DNA of 64,000 nucleotides from NCBI RefSeq assembly GCF_031846275.1, contig NZ_JAVRIB010000013.1, forward strand, positions 1 through 64,000, given 5' to 3'. This stretch comes from Spectribacter hydrogenoxidans (GTDB lineage: Bacteria > Pseudomonadota > Gammaproteobacteria > Nevskiales > Salinisphaeraceae). The position numbers were made by a program, and so were the translations under genes. The notes below the pieces were generated by a model, which was given only the letters and a program-made list of their open reading frames with translations, ran no database searches and was not told the DNA's origin. This document shows positions 1 to 8,212 of this stretch, piece after piece. How positions within the stretch are numbered: position 1 is the stretch's first letter; each line of letters begins with the position of its first letter.

Positions 1-77
1 TGGTGCGCCCGGCAGGATTCGAACCTGCGACCTCAGGCTTCGGAGGCCTGCGCTCTATCCAGCTGAGCTACGGGCGC
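1..77 (-). tRNA. tRNA-Arg (anticodon CCG)
   Basis: The reverse complement folds as a standard 77-nt tRNA. The acceptor stem is GCGCCCG, the D arm is GCTCAGCTGGATAGAGC, the T arm carries GGTTCGAATCC, and a 3' CCA is encoded (bases 1-3). The anticodon loop reads CTCCGAA with CCG at 41-43, which decodes CGG arginine codons, a common codon in this GC-rich DNA. The gene runs off towards the left edge of the window. Confidence 0.97.
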
Positions 78-194
78 GCGGCGCACATTGTAGTGCGTTA
101 GATGCGTCCGGCGCCAATTATCGTCGGCGGGCGGAAGTCGGGCGCGGTATAATCGTCGCCATCCAGTTGACAGGAATCTCCAGAGGTCGACCTC

Positions 195-695
195 ATGAGC
201 GCAGACCACGACCGCACGTTCGTGCGAACCTTCCTCGGCGTGCTTGGCGTGCTGGTGGGCATCACGTTTCTGATCATTATTGCCGCGGTCATGATCACCG
301 GCGGGGATGGCGAACTCAGCGACGTCCGCAAGGAACGTATCGCCGAGCGCACCCAGCCCGATTTCCAGGTGGTAACCGACGCGGACAACCTGCAGCAGGT
401 TGCGGCCAGCCCGGCCTCCGGGAGCGGCGGTGACGGCGGGGACGAGAGTGCGTCGCTCGAGGACACCTACAAGCAGGTCTGCGCGGCCTGTCACGGCACC
501 GGCATGGCGGGCGCCCCCAAGACCGGCGAAGCCGGTCCTTGGCAGGCGCGGCTGGATGACAAGGGGCGGGACACGCTCTATGACCACGCCATCAACGGCT
601 TCAAGGGCATGCCGGCGAAAGGCGGCAAGGCCGATCTATCCGATGATCGCGTGAAGGAACTGGTGGATTACATTCTCGAGGAATCGGGCGTCTAG
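195..695 (+). CDS. Membrane-anchored class I cytochrome c (cytochrome c5-like)
   Basis: This 166-residue protein has one N-terminal membrane helix (about residues 12-36), a Ser/Gly-rich linker (about 70-88) and a single c-type haem domain. The haem motif is CAACH at residues 96-100. M139 in FKGMP is the likely sixth ligand, as in the cytochrome c5 family (c5 in Azotobacter and Pseudomonas). The uncleaved helix should hold the haem domain on the periplasmic side as an electron carrier of the respiratory chain. A good -10 box (TATAAT, 148-153) lies 41 bp upstream, without a clear -35. The start ATG follows a weak Shine-Dalgarno (CCAGAGG). The stop codon overlaps the left end of the repeat at 692-860. 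The partner oxidase or reductase cannot be told from the sequence. Confidence 0.85.
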   Translation: MSADHDRTFVRTFLGVLGVLVGITFLIIIAAVMITGGDGELSDVRKERIAERTQPDFQVVTDADNLQQVAASPASGSGGDGGDESASLEDTYKQVCAACHGTGMAGAPKTGEAGPWQARLDDKGRDTLYDHAINGFKGMPAKGGKADLSDDRVKELVDYILEESGV

Positions 696-860
696 GGGGC
701 TGCTGAAAAACCCCGTTTTTCGGCAGGTCCCGCGCGGTACAAGGACGTACCGCCAAAATCATGCGCTGGAAGCGCTTGATTTTGGGAGCAAGCGCAAACC
801 GCGTTTGCGTGCAGCGACGCTGAAACAAGGCCAGGATGGCCTTTTTCAGCAACGCCCTAG
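692..860. repeat. MITE-like intergenic element with terminal inverted repeats
   Basis: The two ends are imperfect inverted repeats. The left end reads CTAGGGGGCTGCTGAAAAA. The reverse complement of the right end reads CTAGGGCGTTGCTGAAAAA. Between them lie two further strong inverted repeats: CCAAAATCA...TTGATTTTGG around AGCGC (about 752-785), and GCGCAAAC-CGC-GTTTGCG (about 790-808). There is no coding capacity. Size (169 bp), CTAG at both ends and the tip-to-tip symmetry suggest a non-autonomous mobile or structured repeat. It fills the gap between the cytochrome gene and the end of rep and may also act as a bidirectional terminator. No second copy was seen in the window. Confidence 0.6.
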
Positions 861-878
861 CACCGCCGCCCGGGCGCG

Positions 879-2885
879 TCACTCGCTGTCGAGCAGTGCC
901 CTGAGGCCAGCGAGATGGGCGCGGCCCCGGGCCTGACGGGCCTCCGGGTCGTCGTTGTCGCGGCGCTTGCCGGGCCAGTCCAGTTCGTCGACGGGCAGTT
1001 CCTCGAGGAACCGGCTGGGCTGGCAGTCCACCAGGTCGCGGCCGCGTCGGCGCTGGCGGCAGTAGCTGAGGGTCAGTGACCGGCGGGCACGGGTGATGCC
1101 GACGTACATCAGCCGGCGTTCTTCTTCCACGTTGTCCTCGTCCAGGCTGTTCTGGTGCGGCAGCAGGCCTTCCTCGATGCCGGCCAGGAACACGTGCGGA
1201 AACTCCAGGCCCTTGGCGGCATGCAGGGTGGAAAGCTGGACCTGCGTGGCGTCCTGGCGGTCTTCGCGTTCCATCAGGTCCATCAGCCCGAGTTTGCCGA
1301 CCAGCGTTTCCAGGTTCGCCGGCTGGCCGCGGTCGTCCTCGCTGTGGCGGCCCAGCCAGGCGACGAATTCGTCCACGTTTTCGGCCCGCCGCTCGCCCTG
1401 CTGGCGGTTGGCGGCGGTATCCCGCAGCCAGGCCCGGTAGTCGATGTCGGCGAGCATCTGCCGCACCAGGCTGTCGGGTGCTTCCGACTCGCTGCGCATC
1501 ATCAGATCGGCGATCCATTCGACGAAATCCCCCAGCCGGCGGGTGCTGCGCTCGCCCAGCCGGCCGCTCAGGCCGATGCCGCGGGCGGCGGCGAACAGTG
1601 GCAGCCCCCGCTCGCCGGCGTAGCGGCCGAGCTGTTCCAGCGTGGCCGGGCCGATTTCCCGCCGCGGCAGGTTGACGATGCGCAGGAACGCGGCATCGTC
1701 GTCGGGGTTGGTCAGCAGCCGTAAATAGGCGATGACGTCGCGGATTTCGCCGCGGTCGAAGAACGAGCGCCCGCCGGACACGCGGTAGGCCACGTTGCGT
1801 TCGCGCAGAACGCGCTCGAAGGCCCGGGCCTGCTGGTTGCTGCGGTAGAGCACCGCGTAATCGCCCGGCTGGCCGCCTGTGCGCAGGCGGTGCGAAACCA
1901 TTTCACTGACCACGCGGTCGGCCTCGTCGGCCTCGTCATCGCAGGCCAGGATACGCACGCGGTCGCCCGCGCCCAGGGCACTCCAGAGGTTCTTGTCGTA
2001 GACCCGTTCGTTGCCCTGGATCAGCCGGTTGGCCGCGGTGAGGATATGGCCGCAGGAGCGGTAGTTCTGTTCCAGCTTGATTACCGTCAGATGCGGGAAG
2101 TCGCGCGACAGGTCGGCGATGTTGCCGGGCCGCGCGCCGCGCCAGGCGTAGATCGACTGGTCGTCGTCGCCCACCACGGTGAAGGCCGCGCGCGGACCGG
2201 TGAGTCGGCGAAACAGTTCGTACTGGGCGCCGTTGGTGTCCTGGTATTCGTCCACCAGCAGATAGCCGAAGCGGTTCTGCCAGCGTTCCGCCAGCGCCGG
2301 ATTATCGCGGAGCAGCTCGACCGGGCGGTAGAGCAGATCGTCGAAGTCCACCGCGTTGTAGGCGCCGAGGTGTCGCTGGTACTCAGAGTAGGCGCGGGCC
2401 AGGCTGGCCTCGCGGTCGTCCTCGGCCTCGGCCGCCGCTCGGGTCGGTGAGATCAGCGCCGATTTCCAGCGGCTGACGGTGATGCGGGCCAGTTTGCGCA
2501 GCTCCGCATCGCGGCCGAGCAGGTCGGCCAGCAGCTTGTCCGCGTCATCGGCATCGAAGATGGAAAAGCCGCGTTTCAGCCCGGCAGTGTCGCGTTCCTC
2601 TCGCAACAGCCTCAGGCCCAGGCTGTGGAAGGTGCTGATCTGCAGGCCGCCGGCGCGCTGACGGCCTACCAGTTGCCCCACGCGCGCGGCCATCTCCCGC
2701 GCCGCCTTGTTGGTGAAGGTGACCGCGGCGATGCGTTCGGCCTGGTAGCCGCTGGCGATCAGGTGCGCGATCTTGTGGGTAATCACGCCCGTCTTGCCGG
2801 ACCCCGCACCAGCCAGCACCAATAGCGGGCCGTCGAGATGCTCGACGGCGGCGCGTTGTGGTGGATTGAGTTGAACGCGGCTCAT
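879..2885 (-). CDS. rep: ATP-dependent DNA helicase Rep (UvrD/PcrA superfamily 1A)
   Basis: A 668-residue SF1 helicase, close to the length of E. coli Rep (673). The N-terminus reads LNPPQRAAVEHLDGPLLVLA, the usual Q-motif region. Walker A GAGSGKT follows at about residues 26-32. Further motifs are VDEYQDTN (Walker B), GDDDQSIYAWRGA, LEQNYRS, TLHAAKGLEFPHVF and VGITRARR. Rep moves 3'-5' on single-stranded DNA and clears protein blocks ahead of replication forks. The start is the ATG at 2883-2885. It runs convergently with the cytochrome gene, the two being separated by the structured repeat. UvrD is the alternative, but UvrD is usually longer (about 720 residues). Confidence 0.95.
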   Translation of the reverse strand: MSRVQLNPPQRAAVEHLDGPLLVLAGAGSGKTGVITHKIAHLIASGYQAERIAAVTFTNKAAREMAARVGQLVGRQRAGGLQISTFHSLGLRLLREERDTAGLKRGFSIFDADDADKLLADLLGRDAELRKLARITVSRWKSALISPTRAAAEAEDDREASLARAYSEYQRHLGAYNAVDFDDLLYRPVELLRDNPALAERWQNRFGYLLVDEYQDTNGAQYELFRRLTGPRAAFTVVGDDDQSIYAWRGARPGNIADLSRDFPHLTVIKLEQNYRSCGHILTAANRLIQGNERVYDKNLWSALGAGDRVRILACDDEADEADRVVSEMVSHRLRTGGQPGDYAVLYRSNQQARAFERVLRERNVAYRVSGGRSFFDRGEIRDVIAYLRLLTNPDDDAAFLRIVNLPRREIGPATLEQLGRYAGERGLPLFAAARGIGLSGRLGERSTRRLGDFVEWIADLMMRSESEAPDSLVRQMLADIDYRAWLRDTAANRQQGERRAENVDEFVAWLGRHSEDDRGQPANLETLVGKLGLMDLMEREDRQDATQVQLSTLHAAKGLEFPHVFLAGIEEGLLPHQNSLDEDNVEEERRLMYVGITRARRSLTLSYCRQRRRGRDLVDCQPSRFLEELPVDELDWPGKRRDNDDPEARQARGRAHLAGLRALLDSE

Positions 2886-2929
2886 GGCGGCGCGGAGTCT
2901 AACCGCATCGGGGCCTTACCAGAACCGCC

Positions 2930-3280
2930 TCAGTACCCCCGCTGGGCGCGATCGAGGCGTTTGCCCCCTTTTTGTGCGTTCGTATCAGGCTCTGCTTCAT
3001 TCCGGGGCGCCGCTGCAGTGCCGGCCTCGCCATCGGGCACGGTACTGGCTGCCGGGCCGCTGCAGGCGGCGCGGGCATCGGCCATGGCCTGATCCAGGGC
3101 GGCAATATCGCCCGTCATTACAGGGTTTTCGTCCCGGGCACGGGCGACCAGCAGCGTGTTCTGGGCAGCACGGCTGGCGGACTCGATGGCCGCCAGACTT
3201 TCCTCGCAGGTACTGGCGGCGACCCCGGTGAGAGGCAGTAGAAAGCCCAGGGCGAACAATGAGATGGCGCAGCGCAGCAT
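2930..3280 (-). CDS. Small exported protein of unknown function
   Basis: A 116-residue protein I do not recognise. Residues 1-22 form a clear signal peptide ending VAA|STCEES. The mature part has two Cys (about residues 24 and 93) that could form a disulfide. It has helical, Ala-rich sequence and then a disordered, charged C-terminus ending in QKGGKRLDRAQRGY. It lies 44 bp upstream of rep on the same strand and might be co-transcribed with it. A Shine-Dalgarno (AAGGAG) precedes the ATG at the proper distance. Being short and unrecognised, it is supported mainly by its signal peptide and ribosome binding site. Confidence 0.6.
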   Translation of the reverse strand: MLRCAISLFALGFLLPLTGVAASTCEESLAAIESASRAAQNTLLVARARDENPVMTGDIAALDQAMADARAACSGPAASTVPDGEAGTAAAPRNEAEPDTNAQKGGKRLDRAQRGY

Positions 3281-3347
3281 GCGTAACTCCTTGTTAGAGA
3301 ATCGTAAATTATATTTCCAGCGCGAATGCCGAGGCTCGGCAGTCGCC

Positions 3348-3364
3348 TTGGCATGAGCGTTGCA
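3348..3364 (+). promoter_or_regulatory. Sigma-54 (RpoN) promoter for torF
   Basis: TTGGCATGAGCGTTGCA matches the -24/-12 consensus (TGGCAYR-N4-TTGCA), with GG-N10-GC spacing exact. It points towards torF, leaving a leader of about 190 nt before the start at 3565. I saw no NtrC-type palindrome directly upstream, so the activator is unknown. The rest of 3281-3564 holds GC-rich inverted repeats but no gene I can support. Confidence 0.7.
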
Positions 3365-3564
3365 GGAACCATTCCGGACTCGAACCGGCCGCCTGGCGAT
3401 CGGCTCGAGACTGCCCGGCCGGCCAAGCCGCTGTTACGAAGGCGGCCTGGCTCGGCACTGCCGGCAAGCATACGGAACACCCGAACCTGATGTCGGGGGA
3501 CCGGACGGCAGTCGGAGCTGCCGGTCGGCGTGGAATGATTTCTAACTACGGGAGTACGAGCGTA

Positions 3565-4323
3565 ATGAAGAGTTTCAAGTATTTGGCGGTTGCCGGTCTG
3601 GTGGGGAGCTCGGCGCTGGTAAGCGCGCCGGCGATGGCCGGATCGTTGACGGGGAGCGTTGGCGTGATGAGCCAGTACCTGTTCCGAGGCATCGAGCAGG
3701 GTCCGGGCGCAGCTGGCTACGGCGGCCTGGACTACGGCTTCGATTCCGGTTTCTACGTTGGTACCTGGGCCGCCACGGTTGGCTTCGCCAGTGCCAGTGG
3801 GTCCAGCTCCGAAGTGGATATCTATGCAGGCTATGCTGGTGAGTCCGCTGGCGGCCTCGGCTACGACGTCGGCGTGCTGTACTACTGGTACCCGGAAGAG
3901 GATGAAGCCGGCAGCGCCACACCGACCAACAACACCTTTGAAATCTACGGCTCGCTTGGTTTCGGCCCGGTTGGTCTCTCGGCCTACTACGCACCGAGCG
4001 ACTACTTTGCGGCCAGTGATCCTGACACGCCGGATCCGACCGACGATGCCGGCGGTGCCTACGGCGTGTACGCGTCGTTCAGTACCCCGATGACCGACAA
4101 GCTTTCGTTCGATGCTGCTGTTGGGTACAACGGCGGAAGTGGTAACGATGCATTTGCCGGCCCCAACGATGACAGCTACATGGAGTACAACCTGGGTGTC
4201 TCGGCTGCGCTGGACAACGGTTTCGGCATGAGTTTCGCTCTGGTGATGACCGACATTGAAGCGCCTGGCGTCGACGACGATCCCAAGCTGGTGGTCGACG
4301 GTAGCTACGGTTTCGATCTCTAG
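3565..4323 (+). CDS. TorF family putative porin (Gcw_chp domain)
   Basis: A 252-residue outer-membrane protein. The signal peptide ends at APAMA|GSLTG (about residue 26). It is followed by the family's opening motif GSVGVMSQYLFRGIEQ and alternating beta strands rich in Gly, Tyr and Ser to the last strand (VVDGSYGFDL). The start at 3565 is chosen over an in-frame start at 3490 because it gives a proper signal peptide. TorF-type porins are often found beside glnK-amtB, as here, which suggests uptake of a nitrogenous solute; the substrate is not established. The sigma-54 promoter at 3348-3364 supports nitrogen-linked or alternative-nutrient control. Confidence 0.85.
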   Translation: MKSFKYLAVAGLVGSSALVSAPAMAGSLTGSVGVMSQYLFRGIEQGPGAAGYGGLDYGFDSGFYVGTWAATVGFASASGSSSEVDIYAGYAGESAGGLGYDVGVLYYWYPEEDEAGSATPTNNTFEIYGSLGFGPVGLSAYYAPSDYFAASDPDTPDPTDDAGGAYGVYASFSTPMTDKLSFDAAVGYNGGSGNDAFAGPNDDSYMEYNLGVSAALDNGFGMSFALVMTDIEAPGVDDDPKLVVDGSYGFDL

Positions 4324-4351
4324 ATCCCGAGCCATTCGGGTGACCGGGAGA

Positions 4352-4375
4352 GGGCCGCCTTCGGGCGGCCCTTTT
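4352..4375. terminator. Rho-independent terminator after torF
   Basis: GGGCCGCC-TTCG-GGCGGCCC forms a perfect 8-bp stem with a TTCG tetraloop and is followed by TTTT. It lies between the convergent ends of torF and the ComM/YifB gene, so it ends torF transcription and may also work on the opposite strand. Confidence 0.85.
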
Positions 4376-5886
4376 CACGTCTGGCGGTCGAGTTGCCGCA
4401 GGCCCACGGCTTCGGCCACCGCTGACGGTTCGATATCCGGCTGGCCAGCGAGGTCGGCAATCGAGCGGGCCAGTTTGACGATGCGGCCGCGGGCCCGGGC
4501 TGAAAGGCCCAGCTGGTTCATGGCCTGACCGAGCAGTTGCCGCCCCGGCCGGGTCAGGCGGGCCAGGTCGCGCAGGCCGGCTTCGTCCAGGTGGGCGTTG
4601 GGCTGGTCCCGGCCCTGGCCGCGGGCGAAGTCACGGGCGGCCAGTACCCGCTCGCGCACCGCGGCGCTGGGGTCTGGTCCGGCATCCGGCCGGTCGAGCA
4701 GATCGGTCTCCACCCGCGCCACCGCCAACTGCATATCGATGCGGTCCAGCAGCGGCCCGGACAGGCGCTGCCGGTAGCGGGCCACCCGGTCGGCGCTGCA
4801 GTGACAACGGCCCGAGGGATCGCCCAGATAACCGCAGGGGCAGGGATTCATCGCCGCCACCAACTGGAAGCGGGCCGGAAAGTCGGCCTGGCGGGCGGCC
4901 CGGGAAATGGTGATGCGCCCGGATTCCAGCGGTTCACGCAGCACTTCGAGTACCCGCCGGTCGAACTCCGGCAGTTCATCTAGAAACAGCACCCCCTGAT
5001 GGGCCAGGCTGATTTCGCCGGGTCGCGGATTGGAGCCGCCGCCGACCAGTGCCACCGCCGAGGCCGTGTGGTGAGGTGCCCGGAATGGCCGCCGGGCCCA
5101 TTGGGCAGCGGGATCGGCCTCGGGCGAGGCGATCGAGGTGATGGCCGCGGCCTCCAGGGCCTCGGTTTCGGTCATGGGCGGCAGGATCCCGGGCAAGCGT
5201 GAAGCCAGCATGGTCTTGCCGCTACCCGGCGGCCCGCTCATCAACAGCGAATGGCCGCCCACCGCCGCGATCTCCAGTGCGCGCCGGGCCTGGTGCTGGC
5301 CCTGTACGTCGGCGAGGTTCGGTATATCGGCGGCGTCGGTAGCGGGGCGGGTGGATGACGGGACGGCCAGCGGCGTGTCCCCGGCCAGGGCGGCGACCAC
5401 GTCGGCCAGATGGTCGGCCACGCGGGTGGTGGCCGCGCGCGCCAGGCCGGCTTCGGCGGCGTTGTCGCCCGGGAGAATCAGCTCCCGCTCCGATTCGGCG
5501 GCTGCAATGGCGGCGGGCAGGGCGCCGCGCACCGGACGCAGGGCACCGGACAGCGACAGTTCGCCGATGAATTCCCGGCCCGCCAGCACGTCGGTGGGCA
5601 TCTGGCCGGAGGCCGCCAGCACGCCCAGCGCGATGGCCAGGTCGAACCGGCCGCCTTCCTTGGGCAGATCGGCCGGGGCCAGGTTCACGGTGGTGCGGCG
5701 GGGCGGGAACTGGAAGCCGCTGTTGACGATGGCCGCCCGCACCCGGTCGCGGCTTTCCTTGACCTCGGTCTCCGGCAGTCCCACCAGCGAGATGCCGGGC
5801 AGGCCGCCGGCGATATCCACTTCCACCCGCACCAGCGGCGCGTGAATGCCGGTCCGGGCCCGGCTGTAGACCGTCGCCAGCGCCAT
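4375..5886 (-). CDS. comM: YifB/ComM family Mg-chelatase-like AAA+ ATPase
   Basis: A 503-residue protein, the usual length for YifB/ComM (about 500-510). The N-terminal ChlI-type fold domain begins MALATVYSRARTGIHAP. The AAA+ domain carries Walker A GPPGSGKT (about residue 218) and Walker B VLFLDELPEF, followed by the Cys-rich NPCPCGYLGD segment and a C-terminal Mg-chelatase helical domain. ComM is a hexameric helicase that drives branch migration during natural transformation in Vibrio and Acinetobacter. Whether this host is naturally competent cannot be judged here. It lies just downstream of ubiK, the same arrangement as in Pseudomonas near glnK-amtB. Confidence 0.93.
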   Translation of the reverse strand: MALATVYSRARTGIHAPLVRVEVDIAGGLPGISLVGLPETEVKESRDRVRAAIVNSGFQFPPRRTTVNLAPADLPKEGGRFDLAIALGVLAASGQMPTDVLAGREFIGELSLSGALRPVRGALPAAIAAAESERELILPGDNAAEAGLARAATTRVADHLADVVAALAGDTPLAVPSSTRPATDAADIPNLADVQGQHQARRALEIAAVGGHSLLMSGPPGSGKTMLASRLPGILPPMTETEALEAAAITSIASPEADPAAQWARRPFRAPHHTASAVALVGGGSNPRPGEISLAHQGVLFLDELPEFDRRVLEVLREPLESGRITISRAARQADFPARFQLVAAMNPCPCGYLGDPSGRCHCSADRVARYRQRLSGPLLDRIDMQLAVARVETDLLDRPDAGPDPSAAVRERVLAARDFARGQGRDQPNAHLDEAGLRDLARLTRPGRQLLGQAMNQLGLSARARGRIVKLARSIADLAGQPDIEPSAVAEAVGLRQLDRQT

Positions 5887-5892
5887 GCCGGA

Positions 5893-6141
5893 TCAGCCGC
5901 GGCGTTGTGCCTCGAGCTCGGCAACCTGTGCTTCCAGCTCGGCGATGCGCTCGCGTGCTTGCACCAGCTGGCTGCGAGCGGCCTCGAATTCCTCGCGCCC
6001 GACCAGTTCCAGCCGGGGCAGCTGGCTCTGCAGCACTGCCCGCAGGTTCTGTTCGATTTCGGTGCGAATGGGGCCGAGCGCCGGCGGCATCACGCCGGCC
6101 AGGCGTTGGGCCAGTTCCTCCAGACGGCGGGCGTCGATCAC
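5893..6141 (-). CDS. ubiK: UbiK, accessory factor of ubiquinone biosynthesis (BMFP family)
   Basis: An 82-residue protein in my reading. The start is a GTG at 6139-6141 preceded by AGGAAA. A longer in-frame reading to 6354 adds residues unlike the family. It contains the BMFP pattern (DARRLEELAQRL...GPIRTEIEQNLRAVLQ) and a C-terminal coiled coil (LVQARERIAELEAQVAELEAQ) that drives trimer formation. In E. coli UbiK helps the soluble Ubi complex handle lipid intermediates under aerobic growth. It sits 6 bp upstream of comM on the same strand and is divergent from glnK1; the shared spacer carries the NtrC and sigma-54 sites. Confidence 0.85.
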   Translation of the reverse strand: MIDARRLEELAQRLAGVMPPALGPIRTEIEQNLRAVLQSQLPRLELVGREEFEAARSQLVQARERIAELEAQVAELEAQRRG

Positions 6142-6213
6142 GTGGTGGTTTCCTGCGACTCGGGCGTAAACGAGGAGAGTGCCGCAACTGGGGCCAGCGG
6201 CAAAGCGGCTCTC

Positions 6214-6230
6214 TGCACCGTTGTAGTGCA
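6214..6230. promoter_or_regulatory. NtrC-type binding site upstream of glnK1
   Basis: TGCACCGTTGTAGTGCA fits the NtrC palindrome TGCAC-N7-GTGCA exactly. It lies about 75-90 bp upstream of the sigma-54 promoter at 6304, a normal enhancer distance. It is also in the leader region of divergent ubiK, starting 73 bp from the ubiK start codon. Confidence 0.65.
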
Positions 6231-6303
6231 AGGCTGCCCTGAAGGCCGGCAGCGACATTGGCGGTGAGATTATAACTATTTGTCTGGGCGTGATTTTCTC
6301 AAG

Positions 6304-6320
6304 TTGGCACGCGCAATGCT
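6304..6320 (+). promoter_or_regulatory. Sigma-54 (RpoN) promoter for glnK1-amtB1
   Basis: TTGGCACGCGCAATGCT has the invariant GG-N10-GC spacing and a perfect TTGGCACG -24 element. It faces glnK1, whose start is about 90 bp downstream. With the NtrC site at 6214-6230 this is a standard nitrogen-starvation promoter. Confidence 0.8.
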
Positions 6321-6408
6321 TTAACCGACGACGCAGCCGCAGGCGTGCCGTCAATCAATGGGGATTCGGGCGCGGCCGCCGCAATCAGCGTTACAGGAGT
6401 CTAATCAG

Positions 6409-6747
6409 ATGAAACTTATTGCAGCTGTGATCAAGCCCTTCAAGCTCGACGAGGTGCGCGAAGCGCTATCCGAAGTCGGCGTGCAGGGCATCACTGTGAC
6501 CGAGGTCAAGGGCTTCGGTCGCCAGAAGGGCCACACGGAACTCTACCGCGGTGCCGAGTATGTGGTGGATTTCCTGCCCAAGGTCAAGATCGAGGTCGCC
6601 ATCGACGATTCCGGCCTGGACGCCGCCCTGGAAGCCATTTCCAAGGCCGCGCACACCGGCAAGATCGGCGACGGCAAGATCTTCGTGTCCGACCTCGAGC
6701 AGGCCGTCCGCATTCGTACCGGCGAGACCGGCGGCGAAGCACTTTAA
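6409..6747 (+). CDS. glnK: PII nitrogen regulatory protein GlnK (copy 1)
   Basis: A 112-residue PII protein. It shows KLIAAVIKPFKLDEVREAL at the N-terminus, the T-loop GFGRQKGHTELYRGAEYVVDF with the uridylylation target Y51, and the C-terminal GKIGDGKIFV...AVRIRTGE nucleotide-binding segment. PII trimers bind ATP/ADP and 2-oxoglutarate and plug AmtB when nitrogen is plentiful. The start at 6409 has a good CAGGAG site; an upstream in-frame start at 6358 gives a non-family extension. It is followed 27 bp later by amtB1, so the two form the classical glnK-amtB operon. Confidence 0.95.
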   Translation: MKLIAAVIKPFKLDEVREALSEVGVQGITVTEVKGFGRQKGHTELYRGAEYVVDFLPKVKIEVAIDDSGLDAALEAISKAAHTGKIGDGKIFVSDLEQAVRIRTGETGGEAL

Positions 6748-6774
6748 CCAAATCCGTTTCGAGGGAGACAACAC

Positions 6775-8043
6775 GTGGATATCGAAGTCAGATACGCACT
6801 AGATACCTTCTACTTCCTGGTGATGGGCGCCTTCGTCATGTGGATGGCGGCCGGTTTCACCATGCTGGAAGCGGGTCTGGTCCGCGCCAAGAACACCACC
6901 GAGATCCTGACCAAGAACGTCGGTCTGTACTCGGTGGCCTGCATCATGTACCTGATCCTGGGCTACAACCTGATGTATCCGGGTACTACTATCAGCAGCT
7001 TCATCCCGGGCGTGGATTTCATCCTCAGCGCCGCGGACAACTCGGTCGAATCGGTCACCTCCGGTGAGGAGGGCGCGCCGTACTACTCGAACCTGTCGGA
7101 CTTCATGTTCCAGGTGGTGTTCGTGGCCACGGCCATGTCCATCGTGTCGGGTGCGGTGGCCGAACGCATGAAGCTTTTCTCGTTTCTCGCCTTCGCGGTG
7201 GTGCTTACCAGCATCATCTATCCTATCCAGGGTTACTGGAACTGGGGCGGCGGGTTCCTGACCAGCAGTTTCAGCTACTTCGACTACGCCGGCTCCGGCA
7301 CCGTGCACTTGTGTGGTGCAGTGGCCGCCCTGGCGGGTGTCCTGATCCTGGGCCCGCGCAAGGGCAAGTACCGGCCGGACGGGTCGATTCGCGCCATCCC
7401 GGGCGCCAATCTGCCACTGGCCACGCTGGGTACGTTCATTCTCTGGCTGGGTTGGTTCGGCTTCAATGGCGGATCGGAGCTGGCTGTTTCCAGCGTTGAT
7501 TCGGCCAACAACGTGGCCCGGGTGTTCGTGAATACCAACATGGCCGCCGCGGGCGGCGTGGTCGCCGCGCTGCTCACCGCCAAGGCGATGTTCGGCAAGG
7601 CCGACCTGTCCATGGCTCTGAACGGTGCTCTGGCTGGTCTGGTGTCGATCACGGCCTCGCCGCTGTCGCCGACGCCCCTGATCGCCACCATCATCGGTGT
7701 CGTGGGCGGCATCATCGTGGTGTTCTCGATCGTGGGTCTGGACAAGGCCAAGATCGATGACCCGGTGGGTGCGATCTCGGTGCACGGTGTCGCCGGCATC
7801 TTCGGCGTGCTCGTGGTGCCTCTGACCAACGGAGACGCGGATTTCGTCTCCCAGATCGTGGGCATCGTGTCGATCTTCGCCTGGACCTTCATCGCCAGCA
7901 TGATCGTCTGGGGCATCCTCAAGGCCGTGATGGGTATTCGCGTCACCGAAGAGGAAGAGGACGAAGGTCTGGATTATTCCGAGTGCGGCATGGAAGCCTA
8001 TCCGGAGTTCACGTCCGGCGGTAGCCAGCGCAGCGGTGTCTAA
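6775..8043 (+). CDS. amtB: Ammonium transporter AmtB (copy 1)
   Basis: A 422-residue Amt/Rh/MEP channel with about 11 membrane segments and a GTG start after GAGGGAGA. It has no cleavable signal peptide. The two pore histidines are in SGTVHLCGAVAALAG and AISVHGVAGIFG. The signature FILWLGWFGFNGGSEL is present. The C-terminal tail starts RVTEEEEDEGLDYSECG, the region that docks GlnK. It is co-transcribed with glnK1 from the sigma-54 promoter and ends at a strong terminator. Confidence 0.95.
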   Translation: MDIEVRYALDTFYFLVMGAFVMWMAAGFTMLEAGLVRAKNTTEILTKNVGLYSVACIMYLILGYNLMYPGTTISSFIPGVDFILSAADNSVESVTSGEEGAPYYSNLSDFMFQVVFVATAMSIVSGAVAERMKLFSFLAFAVVLTSIIYPIQGYWNWGGGFLTSSFSYFDYAGSGTVHLCGAVAALAGVLILGPRKGKYRPDGSIRAIPGANLPLATLGTFILWLGWFGFNGGSELAVSSVDSANNVARVFVNTNMAAAGGVVAALLTAKAMFGKADLSMALNGALAGLVSITASPLSPTPLIATIIGVVGGIIVVFSIVGLDKAKIDDPVGAISVHGVAGIFGVLVVPLTNGDADFVSQIVGIVSIFAWTFIASMIVWGILKAVMGIRVTEEEEDEGLDYSECGMEAYPEFTSGGSQRSGV

Positions 8044-8078
8044 ACCGCCCGCCGCCGTTACCTGAAGACGACGGCAGC

Positions 8079-8108
8079 GCGCCCCGGGGTTTTCCCCGGG
8101 GCGCGTTT
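8079..8108 (+). terminator. Rho-independent terminator after amtB1
   Basis: An 11-bp stem, GCGCCCCGGGG-TTTT-CCCCGGGGCGC, is followed by GTTTTG. It ends the glnK1-amtB1 operon and separates it from amtB2. Confidence 0.85.
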
Positions 8109-8212
8109 TGTCGTTATAAAGGAGTGACCTGACGGTCATCTCCGAACAAGCAGACGAGTGCACCTCGAAGTGCGCCGTTCACAAGCAATAATCGAAAGAG
8201 AGAGGAAGCCCG

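Noticed and set aside
148..153. TATAAT as a complete promoter of the cytochrome c5-like gene
   Set aside because: Good -10 but no matching -35 at 16-18 bp; mentioned only in the gene entry.
3118..4335. Long minus-strand frame over torF
   Set aside because: It is antisense to torF, lacks any family pattern or signal peptide, and results from GC-rich codon use.
8154..8176. NtrC-like TGCAC...GTGCG upstream of amtB2
   Set aside because: Spacer is 6, not 7, and no sigma-54 promoter follows.
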